Origin: Cloacimonetes bacterium UBA3541
GTDB taxonomy: Bacteria > Cloacimonadota > Cloacimonadia > Cloacimonadales > Cloacimonadaceae
Reading direction: 5' to 3'
Assembly: GCA_002376725.1 (NCBI GenBank)
Contig: DFOM01000061.1
Span: 1 to 50,499, forward strand
DNA: 50,499 bases
Below, piece after piece: positions 33,686-40,738 of the stretch. The notes under the pieces were generated by a model, which worked only from the letters and a program-made list of their open reading frames with translations, was not told the DNA's origin and made no database searches. Within the stretch, counting starts at the first letter, position 1. Each line of letters starts with the position of its first letter. The position numbers were made by a program, and so were the translations under genes.

Positions 33686-34049
33686 TCCTTATAGTTTTAT
33701 TATTAAAATTAGGTTTGAAGATTAAACTCATATGTAAATCATTTTAAATTATGTGATTTTATAACCGTAACTCTATACTAACGGTTCTTATTTTCATTTA
33801 ATTTATCTCCAATATAATTTCCTTCCAAAATCTTAATTTCAATTTATTGGTCAAGTTCTTTTACTTATTTGATTGATTCTCAAATATAGCAGTCTTTATA
33901 CTTTATTCCCTTTTTCTTATCAAAAGAAAAAGTATCCTGCAAAAATGACCTAAATCCAGCTTATTGATCACAAGTTATAATATTTCTAATTCCTGAGCTC
34001 ATTTATAGCAACATCATTAAATATTTATGTCTAGGTGATGATAGATTTG

Positions 34050-34137
34050 GGACATAAGCTGGACATAAGCTGGACATAAGCTGGACATAAGCTGGACATA
34101 AGCTGGACATAAGTTGGACATAAGCTGGACATAAGCT
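34050..34137. repeat. 11-bp tandem array, 8 units plus a partial
   Basis: Eight perfect-length units of GGACATAAGCT; the sixth reads GGACATAAGTT. A partial ninth (GGACA) follows. There are no spacers. The 11-bp period is about one helical turn, so all units present the same face of the DNA. It lies about 80 bases upstream of the -35 of the plus-strand promoter. Confidence 0.95.
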
Positions 34138-34218
34138 GGACAAAGATTGGTGAGAAAAGTGAAAAAAATTATAAAGGGGAAGATTGGGAAAAGGATAGTT
34201 AGAGCTAATTATTACTAG

Positions 34219-34248
34219 TTGAATTATAGGTAATTAGAATGGTATAAT
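34219..34248 (+). promoter_or_regulatory. promoter of the M14 carboxypeptidase gene
   Basis: TTGAAT (34219-34224) and TATAAT (34243-34248) with an 18-bp spacer; the transcript would start near 34255, giving a leader of about 60 nt. Confidence 0.55.
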
Positions 34249-34316
34249 CTATCGTTGAAATAATTGAGAAGTTATGAGATTGACGAAAGTAGTAAAGATT
34301 CTTAAGTGGTTTTATA

Positions 34317-35339
34317 ATGTTTGATCTTCTAAAATACAGTATTGTTATACTTATTAGTATCCTATTCTGTTCTGCCGCAGAAGCTCAGAGAAATATTTAT
34401 CCTCTGGATAAAGGATATTTGGTAGAAAAAAACCTATATCCTGCATTATTGAAAATACAAGTTTTAAATCCTGAATTAGTTAAGTTGCACATTCTCGGTT
34501 TTAGCGGGACAGAAGAGCTTCCCATTTATGGTTTAGAAATAGGTTATCCCCAAGCCACAAAAAATGTTTTAATGATAGGACAACACCATAGTGACGAGGT
34601 TTTGGGAGTTGAAATTGTATTTGCCTGGGCAGAGAAACTGGCAAAAGAGGCAGATTCGGATAAAAAAATAGAAGCTATTCTGCAACACTATAGATTCTGG
34701 ATAGTTCCCACTATCAATCCTGAAGGTTATAAAGTTTTTACTGAGGGTTTATACAGATATAAACGCAAAAATAATCGTGATACTAATCAGAATAATATAT
34801 TGGAATTGCAATGGGATGGAGTAGACCTAAATCGTAATTATCCAGTTTTTTGGGATGAAGATTCTCTACTGCCCCCTACTCATAGATATTATAAAGGAAC
34901 TGCTCCTGCTTCAGAACCAGAAGTTCAGACCATAGTTTCGCTTGCCCAGAAGCACCAATTTGAAATCGCCATCTTTTATCATAGTTCCTATACTGGTGCT
35001 TTTAGTGAAAGGATATTTTTGCCCTATTTAGATGAAAACAATGAGCATCAGAAACCAATTTATGAAGAGACATTACACTTTGCTCAAAGGTTGGCAGAGA
35101 ATCTAAAAAAGGATTATCTTCCTGGAAAATATGAAGTTAGTGATGGTCCGGTTTCACGAGTCGGAAATGCAAGAAACTATTTTTTCCATATTCATAGAAC
35201 TAGAGCTATCCTCATTGAAGTTGGAGGTATGGATAAAAAAGGGAAAAGTATTATCTATCCTTCTGCAAGAATAAAGAATAAGATCGTTAAAAAACATATT
35301 GCAGCACTGAAAAAAGTTTTTTACGAAACCCTTATCTAA
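34317..35339 (+). CDS. exported M14 family zinc carboxypeptidase
   Basis: A zinc metallopeptidase of the M14 family, 340 aa, with an N-terminal signal peptide (LLKYSIVILISILFCSAAEA). The HxxE zinc motif is H91-S-D-E94 in GQHHSDE, the substrate arginine block is DLNRNYP, the third zinc histidine is in IFYHSSYTG, and the catalytic glutamate is in AILIEVGG. Such enzymes remove C-terminal residues from peptides or act on peptidoglycan peptides. It stands alone on the plus strand; the next gene is convergent 32 bases away. The ribosome-binding site is weak. A role in extracellular protein use would suit an amino-acid fermenter (inference). Confidence 0.9.
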   Translation: MFDLLKYSIVILISILFCSAAEAQRNIYPLDKGYLVEKNLYPALLKIQVLNPELVKLHILGFSGTEELPIYGLEIGYPQATKNVLMIGQHHSDEVLGVEIVFAWAEKLAKEADSDKKIEAILQHYRFWIVPTINPEGYKVFTEGLYRYKRKNNRDTNQNNILELQWDGVDLNRNYPVFWDEDSLLPPTHRYYKGTAPASEPEVQTIVSLAQKHQFEIAIFYHSSYTGAFSERIFLPYLDENNEHQKPIYEETLHFAQRLAENLKKDYLPGKYEVSDGPVSRVGNARNYFFHIHRTRAILIEVGGMDKKGKSIIYPSARIKNKIVKKHIAALKKVFYETLI

Positions 35340-35371
35340 AAGCTAATAATCCCGATTCTTTAGGGGCTAAT

Positions 35372-37522
35372 TCAGGGATTGGATACCTGCAAGCTCACTC
35401 CGCCATAAAAAGCTATCCCAGGTTGTGGAACATAAGCGTAAACTTCATATTGTTTATTAAGCACATTTCTAACCGTAAAGAAAGGGGAGAGCTTCCATCC
35501 TTGAACTAACAAATTATAATTTAAACCTAAATCCAGTAACGAATAACTAGGCAAAGGTTCGGTGAGATTATCGGGAGTAGTATATTGTTTTCCCGTATAA
35601 CGATAATCACTCCATAATTTCAGTTTTTTCCCGTTAAGTTCCATTTTTATAGAGTAGTTCTTATCTGGAGTATACATCAAATAAGGCGCATCTTCTTCAC
35701 CAACACTGCTGATATCCTTAGCTCGGGTAAAAATAGCGGCAGTAGAAAGATTTAACCATTGCCAAGGTTTCCATCCTGCTTCAATTTCTATATTTTGGAT
35801 CTGTGCCTTACCGATGTTTAAAGGTTTCCAAACATTGCCCCACATTTGAATTTGACGCCACTGGATGAGATTTTCAATGTTGTTTTTATGGAAGGCACTT
35901 TTTAGATAGAATTTATTCCATTGATTGGTCATCCAGAGTTGCCAACCTCTGGAATACTCACTTTTTAAATCTGGATTACCCAGAGCTTGGGAATCACCTT
36001 TCCAGTATAAATCATAAGGCGAAGGGAGAGAAAAGGAAGTTCCTAAGGTTCCGCCAATATTTGTTTCTATATAACCTAAATGTTGTAAACTGCTCTCCAG
36101 ACGCCAGGAAAACTCATCTTCCCGTTCGGTTAAATCATATCTTAAAGCTCCAGAATTAATCCAGATGAACTCACCTTTATCCAACTTCAGTTCTGTTTTC
36201 AGAATAGAATTGGCAAATCGGGAAGAGAAATCAAGATTATTGGCACTATTCAGGAGATTATTATTTTGATAACGGTTGAATCCTGCTTCAGCAGAAAGAC
36301 TTGAATTGAGAGATAATTCTGGAGTAAGGGCAAGATTATGTCCGTAACTTTCATGGATTCCAGAAGTTAGTAAGCTTTGTTTATAGTTAGATAGATAGAC
36401 AGGTAAGAGTGCCTTTGTATTGTCATAAGTAGTCTCATCTAAATTTAACCAGATTAAGGTTCTCAGTTTACCTTTAAATAATGGAAGATCCAGGGTCAAT
36501 CTATTACGATTAGCCCAGCCTGATAAATAAGCATTTTTATAGACATCAGGGAAATTAACTGTTCCAGGTAATTGACGAAGAAAAGAGAGGTATTCGCTTT
36601 GAATACTAAAACTGGATTTTTTATTTAGATGAGTATAAGATGCGGCAATAGAATGTTGATGTTTGGCATTATTAGAACGAATTTGAGTACTATCGGCAGA
36701 CCACCATTCTGGCACTTTATAACGAAAATCATTATCGGTGCTTAAATTACTGAGGTTAATCCTGAATATATAAGAAGATTGATTCAGAGAAAAACTCAAA
36801 GAATTTTGAGCATATCCAAAAGAGCCAAGTTCAGTGCTTAGAGAAAACTCTTTTCCCGTGTGCTTTAAGCCTTTTTTAGTGGTTATCATCACCATTCCAC
36901 CAATAGCTGAACTTCCACCATAAACTGAGACATTATTTTTTATAATTTCCACTGATTCAATGTTATTGGGGTCAAGCATAGACAGGTCATACAAGTTTCC
37001 ATCTGAATTTAGAGGAACTCCATCTAATATGATTAGACTATGCCGGGCAAGATTTCCCAGGATAGAAATATTCTGTGATTCACCTGGCAGTCGTACATCA
37101 TTGCTATGAATGATAGGATTAGTTGTAAGTATTTCTCCAGCAGAATAATAATGTCGGTCTGGATCTAGAGGTAGAGAAATGCGATCTAGAGGAGGTGAAA
37201 CGATGTTCCAGGCTACCTCAGAGACAGTTACACGAGGAAGTATCACGGGTTCAGGAATTAAAGTTATTTTTTTAGCTATAAACTTGGTAGAGATCTTTTT
37301 CTCTTGAAAACCCAATCTATGTAAAGTTAATGAATCTGAAGTAGTGCTTATCCAGAAATAACCTTTTTTATTGCTGAATACGGTTTTATTACCATCGGTA
37401 ATCACTACTTCTGGAACTGGTTGCTCTTTAGGGTCAACGATAACTGCTTCAATGGAATAAGTTTCTGCGGTTAAAGCTACTGATACTAAGCATAACAAGA
37501 GAACAATGAAACGGGATTTCAT
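35372..37522 (-). CDS. TonB-dependent outer-membrane receptor with carboxypeptidase-like N-terminal domain
   Basis: A TonB-dependent transporter of 716 aa. A signal peptide (RFIVLLLCLVSVALTAET) is followed by a carboxypeptidase-regulatory-like/SusC-type beta domain (about 22-90, VDPKEQPVPEVVITDG), a plug domain (about 110-215, ISILGNLARHSLIILDGVPLN and VYGGSSAIGGMVMITTKKG), and a beta-barrel ending in FYGGVSLQVSNP. Its ATG overlaps the ABC ATPase stop (ATGA), so the ATPase and receptor form an operon. BtuB-like or siderophore/haem receptors are the likely class. It is next to a divergent iscR operon, which favours an iron-related ligand, but this is inference. Confidence 0.88.
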   Translation of the reverse strand: MKSRFIVLLLCLVSVALTAETYSIEAVIVDPKEQPVPEVVITDGNKTVFSNKKGYFWISTTSDSLTLHRLGFQEKKISTKFIAKKITLIPEPVILPRVTVSEVAWNIVSPPLDRISLPLDPDRHYYSAGEILTTNPIIHSNDVRLPGESQNISILGNLARHSLIILDGVPLNSDGNLYDLSMLDPNNIESVEIIKNNVSVYGGSSAIGGMVMITTKKGLKHTGKEFSLSTELGSFGYAQNSLSFSLNQSSYIFRINLSNLSTDNDFRYKVPEWWSADSTQIRSNNAKHQHSIAASYTHLNKKSSFSIQSEYLSFLRQLPGTVNFPDVYKNAYLSGWANRNRLTLDLPLFKGKLRTLIWLNLDETTYDNTKALLPVYLSNYKQSLLTSGIHESYGHNLALTPELSLNSSLSAEAGFNRYQNNNLLNSANNLDFSSRFANSILKTELKLDKGEFIWINSGALRYDLTEREDEFSWRLESSLQHLGYIETNIGGTLGTSFSLPSPYDLYWKGDSQALGNPDLKSEYSRGWQLWMTNQWNKFYLKSAFHKNNIENLIQWRQIQMWGNVWKPLNIGKAQIQNIEIEAGWKPWQWLNLSTAAIFTRAKDISSVGEEDAPYLMYTPDKNYSIKMELNGKKLKLWSDYRYTGKQYTTPDNLTEPLPSYSLLDLGLNYNLLVQGWKLSPFFTVRNVLNKQYEVYAYVPQPGIAFYGGVSLQVSNP

Positions 37523-38295
37523 TTTATTCCTGGATAAAGAATATTGGGTTTTCCACTCAAAGGATTATGAATAGTTTGCAGTTCAATGCCAAAAAGCTCT
37601 TTTAATAGGTCAGGTTGCATCATATTTTCGGGAGTGCCAGAGCCTAGAATCCTTCCTTTGGAAAGGAATACCATTCTATCAGCGAAATTGGCACCTAAAT
37701 TTAGATTATGAGAAATGAGTAAGATCCCTTTTTTATTCTCTGCCAGAATCTTCCTGAGAAGAATCATAATATCAATTTGATGATTGATATCCAGCTGAGA
37801 AAGAGTCTCATCCAGAAAGATATAACGCGTATCCTGAGCTAAAGCTCTAGCGATAAGAACTCTTTGTTTTTCTCCTCCACTCAGTTGAGAATAGAAACGA
37901 TTGGCAAAAGCCTGCAAAGAAAGCTGTTCTAAAACTCTATCTACCGCCTCATAATCTTTTGGCATCCAGCTCTGAGTTAAACCTAAATAGGGATACCTTC
38001 CCATTAAAACTATGTCTCGCACTGGATAATCAAATTGAAATACACTTTCTTGAGGAACAAAGGAAACGAGATGAGCAAGTTCTATTCTTTTATAGGAATT
38101 AAGGGGTTTATCGAAAATGCGTACTTTTCCCTTACGAGGTTTTAAGAAACCAAGTAGGGCATAAATTAAGGTGGATTTTCCTGCTCCATTCGGACCTGCT
38201 AATATGGTAAATTCGTTTTCCGGAAGAGTTAAATCCACATCTTTGAGCACCAGCTCATCTTCATAGGCACAACAAAGATTTTCTATTTCTATCAT
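37519..38295 (-). CDS. ABC transporter ATPase, BtuD/FecE family
   Basis: ATPase of the family that powers cobalamin, haem or iron-siderophore import, 258 aa. Walker A is GPNGAGKST, the Q-loop FVPQES, the signature LSGGEKQRVLIARALA, Walker B YIFLDETLSQLD, and the switch histidine is in ISHNLN. No permease (BtuC-type) or binding protein is in the window, although both are needed for a transporter of this type; they must be elsewhere. It is first in a two-gene operon with a TonB-dependent receptor and reads divergently from iscR across 136 bases. Confidence 0.9.
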   Translation of the reverse strand: MIEIENLCCAYEDELVLKDVDLTLPENEFTILAGPNGAGKSTLIYALLGFLKPRKGKVRIFDKPLNSYKRIELAHLVSFVPQESVFQFDYPVRDIVLMGRYPYLGLTQSWMPKDYEAVDRVLEQLSLQAFANRFYSQLSGGEKQRVLIARALAQDTRYIFLDETLSQLDINHQIDIMILLRKILAENKKGILLISHNLNLGANFADRMVFLSKGRILGSGTPENMMQPDLLKELFGIELQTIHNPLSGKPNILYPGIK

Positions 38296-38431
38296 CTGTA
38301 TATCTCAATCAAAGTTTTGAAGAGGAGTGAATTCTGTCAACTGAAGCTTAAAAAGAGAGTAGATATTTTTCTTGTTTTAATCTCATAGCATATTACTATA
38401 TATTTAAAAAGAGGAAGAATGAGATAACAAA
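38296..38431. promoter_or_regulatory. divergent regulatory region between the uptake operon and iscR
   Basis: A 136-bp divergent gap. Minus strand: TTGACA (38338-38333, reading left) with no clear -10. Plus strand: TATATA near 38398-38403 with no convincing -35. A small TCAAA-GT-TTTGA palindrome sits at 38309-38320. I see no consensus IscR or Fur box by eye, and the gap is too short to hold a full cobalamin riboswitch. Confidence 0.35.
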
Positions 38432-38842
38432 ATGGCAGTTAGTACAAAAACAGAATATGCTCTAAGAGCATTACTTAAGATAGCTGAAGAGCCAGAAGCT
38501 GCTGTTTCAGCTCAGACTATTTGTGATCAACAGCAATTACCCAAGAAATATATTGAACATCTTCTCAGTTCCTTAAAGAATGCTGGATTAATTGTTAGTA
38601 GTGCAGGATTGAAAGGCGGTTATATTCTGGCAAAATCTGCTGCTGAAATCACGCTTTATGACATAATAAAAGCGGTGGATGACCATAGATTGGAACTGGA
38701 TTGTAATATGGGAAGCAAATATTGTCGGGGCGAAGATTGTAATTTAAAGCCAATATTTATAGAGATAGGAGAAAAACAAAGAGAACTTTTCAGAAGTTAT
38801 TCTCTTGCGAAGATAGCAGAAAAAATACGGGAGGAAGATTAA
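38432..38842 (+). CDS. iscR: Rrf2 family Fe-S-type regulator (IscR-like)
   Basis: A winged-helix Rrf2 regulator of 136 aa. The N-terminus STKTEYALRALLKIAE and the recognition region TICDQQQLPKKYIEHLLSSLKNAGLI are characteristic. Three cysteines in the wing region (C91, C98, C103; spacing CX6CX4C) can bind a [2Fe-2S] cluster, as in IscR (established for the family). It is the first gene of an iscR-iscS-iscU operon, so it probably senses Fe-S demand and represses this operon. Its stop TAA shares a base with the iscS ATG. The ribosome-binding site is not strong. Confidence 0.88.
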   Translation: MAVSTKTEYALRALLKIAEEPEAAVSAQTICDQQQLPKKYIEHLLSSLKNAGLIVSSAGLKGGYILAKSAAEITLYDIIKAVDDHRLELDCNMGSKYCRGEDCNLKPIFIEIGEKQRELFRSYSLAKIAEKIREED

Positions 38843-40035
38843 TGAATAATCATAGAATATATATGGATAATTGTGTAACCACTCCAGTAGCTCCAGAGGT
38901 GCTGGAAGCGATGAATCCCTATTTTCTAGAAAAATTCTGGTTTCCTGGAACTTTTATCAGTACGGGAGAAGAGACTAATGCAGCTTTAGCACAATTCAAA
39001 GAAATTATTGCTCAAGCTTTGAACACCTTACCGGAAGAGATTCACTTTACTTCAGGTGGCACCGTAGCTAATAATATTGCTCTCAAAGGGTTGATGGGAG
39101 CAAATGCTAAGAAAGGGAGACACATCATAGTTTCACTCGTAGATTATCCGGATTTACTTACCAATGCTGCTTATTTTGAGAAACAAGGTTTTGCAGTTAC
39201 TTATCTGGAACCAGATTCAGAGGCTTGGGTTAGTGCAGATAAACTACAAAAGGCAATTAGACCCGATACTATATTATTTATGAATACCATCGTAAATCAT
39301 GTGGTTGGCACTATTCAACCTATGCAAGATTATAAAAAGGTGTTAGAAGCAGCAGACCATAAAATCTTCTGGCATGCAGATGCTGGACAAGCTTTTGGCA
39401 AAATGCATCTGGATGTGCAAGATTTAGGGGTTGACACTTTAAGTGTTTCTGCTCATAAGATTCATGGTCCTCAAGGAATAGGAGCTCTTTTTGTAAAAAA
39501 AGGAACTAAGCTAAGTCAGTTAATACATGGTGTAACCAGAGTAGACCAATTACAGACAGGTGGATTAAGTATTGCCTTGATTGCTGGTTTTGCTAAAGCA
39601 GTGGAAATGACTTTCAGTGACTTGGATGCAAATATTTCCTATCTGCGAGAGCTTTCTAATTATCTTTTAGAGAAATTGGAATCTACTATACCAGATATTG
39701 AATTAAATGGACCAAGAGGAGACAAAAGAGTTTGTCATAACATCAATGTTTCCATTTCTTATATTGAAGGAGAATCTATCACTATGATGCTGGATTTAAA
39801 TGGAGTAACTGTTGCTACTGGTTCTGCCTGTGCTTCTCAAGGTTTGAAACCGAACTATGTTTTGATGGCAATGGGGAAAAATCATGTTCAGTCTCATGGT
39901 TCAATGAAATTTACTCTATCCAGATACAATACGAAAGAGGAAATTGATTACACGGTGGAAAAGTTAGCTGAAATAACAGCAACTCTTAGAGAACGCAGTC
40001 CTCTTTATCAAGCAATACATAATAAGGAGAGATAA
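38842..40035 (+). CDS. iscS: cysteine desulfurase, IscS/NifS type
   Basis: PLP-dependent enzyme that takes sulfur from cysteine for Fe-S cluster assembly, 397 aa. The PLP lysine is K206 in SVSAHKIHGPQG and the sulfur-carrying cysteine is C330 in ATGSACASQG. HADAGQAFGK holds the PLP-contacting aspartate. The N-terminal motif is MDNCVTTPV, where most members have LDNNATT, and SGGTVANN replaces SGATESNN, so it is a divergent branch. It is cotranscribed with iscR (one-base overlap) and iscU (no gap). Its C-terminal end carries the iscU ribosome-binding site (AAGGAGA). Confidence 0.92.
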   Translation: MNNHRIYMDNCVTTPVAPEVLEAMNPYFLEKFWFPGTFISTGEETNAALAQFKEIIAQALNTLPEEIHFTSGGTVANNIALKGLMGANAKKGRHIIVSLVDYPDLLTNAAYFEKQGFAVTYLEPDSEAWVSADKLQKAIRPDTILFMNTIVNHVVGTIQPMQDYKKVLEAADHKIFWHADAGQAFGKMHLDVQDLGVDTLSVSAHKIHGPQGIGALFVKKGTKLSQLIHGVTRVDQLQTGGLSIALIAGFAKAVEMTFSDLDANISYLRELSNYLLEKLESTIPDIELNGPRGDKRVCHNINVSISYIEGESITMMLDLNGVTVATGSACASQGLKPNYVLMAMGKNHVQSHGSMKFTLSRYNTKEEIDYTVEKLAEITATLRERSPLYQAIHNKER

Positions 40036-40674
40036 ATGCTGTATTCACAAACAGTCTTAGACCATTTTATGCATCCTCACAATGTAGGTAAACTGGATAA
40101 TGCAGATGCAGAAGCAACTGAAGGTAGCCCTGCTTGTGGAGATCAAGTTACTATGTTTTTAAAAGTCAACCCTGAAACTCAGGTCATAGAAGATATCAAG
40201 TTTCTTTCTTATGGCTGTGCTTCTAATATTGCTACAGCATCAATTATAACTGACCTTGTAAAAGGTAAGACACTGGAAGAGGCAAAAAAAATTACCTGGC
40301 AACAAGCTATGGAAGAACTTGGAGGTTTACCTCCAATCAAAGTTCATTGTGCTGTTCTAGCAGTAGATACCCTGCAAAGTGCTATTTCCAATTATGAAAT
40401 TGCTCATGGACTTAAAGAAGTTCCTAATTTTGGGAAAGATACGATAATTGAGGAATTGAAAAAGATTATCTATCCTAAAGTAGGTGAAGATATTGTCAGT
40501 TTGAAAATGGTTAAGTATGTGGGATATAACAATAACGAAGTGATAATTGACCTCAACTTGATGCGTTTTGATCAATGGAGAGATAATATTGCTGAAGAAA
40601 TTAGAGAACACCTAAAGAAATATCCACAGATAAAAAACATCAAGATAAACTTCCCTGATGCTGAAACTACCTAA
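40036..40674 (+). CDS. iscU: IscU scaffold fused to a MIP18/DUF59-like domain
   Basis: The Fe-S scaffold domain occupies residues 1 to about 128, with ligands C34, D36, C61, H104 and C105 in ACGDQ, YGCASN and HCAVLAVD; these receive sulfur and iron from IscS. Normal IscU is about 125-130 aa. Here about 70 more residues (137-206, from EELKKIIYPKVGEDIVSLKM to IKNIKINFP) resemble the MIP18/DUF59 (SufT, Mrp-N-like) fold, a family linked to cluster transfer or maturation. NifU's C-terminal CxxC is absent, so it is not NifU-like. The fusion suggests scaffold and carrier functions in one chain (inference). Confidence 0.85.
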   Translation: MLYSQTVLDHFMHPHNVGKLDNADAEATEGSPACGDQVTMFLKVNPETQVIEDIKFLSYGCASNIATASIITDLVKGKTLEEAKKITWQQAMEELGGLPPIKVHCAVLAVDTLQSAISNYEIAHGLKEVPNFGKDTIIEELKKIIYPKVGEDIVSLKMVKYVGYNNNEVIIDLNLMRFDQWRDNIAEEIREHLKKYPQIKNIKINFPDAETT

Positions 40675-40702
40675 TTCAGTTATTTGATTCTTCTTCAAGA
40701 GA

Positions 40703-40738
40703 TAAGGATAGCTGAGTTTTTTAGCTCAGCTATCCTTA
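40703..40738. terminator. hairpin between convergent iscU and PreTA-like genes
   Basis: A 14-bp perfect stem (40703-40716 with 40725-40738) with an 8-nt T-rich loop. The right arm overlaps the last codons of the minus-strand gene. Reading minus, TTATCTCTT follows; reading plus there is no T-tract. It could serve as a bidirectional terminator, with modest support. Confidence 0.5.

Larger units (their letters stand above)
33686..34316. other. strand-switch intergenic region
   Basis: 631 bases without a gene between the 33-kb minus-strand block and the divergent plus-strand carboxypeptidase. The left part (33686-34020) is AT-rich with no hairpin or coding frame I can support. The 11-bp array lies at 34050-34137 and a promoter for the plus-strand gene at 34219-34248. 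No DnaA-box cluster or tRNA is seen. Confidence 0.7.

Noticed and set aside
33686..34316. Replication origin or iteron set
   Set aside because: There is an 11-bp array and a strand switch, but no dnaA, rep or DnaA-box cluster; kept only as a hypothesis in the findings.
38296..38431. Cobalamin riboswitch before the ABC ATPase gene
   Set aside because: The gap is only 136 bases, shared with iscR, and I see no conserved B12-box-like element.
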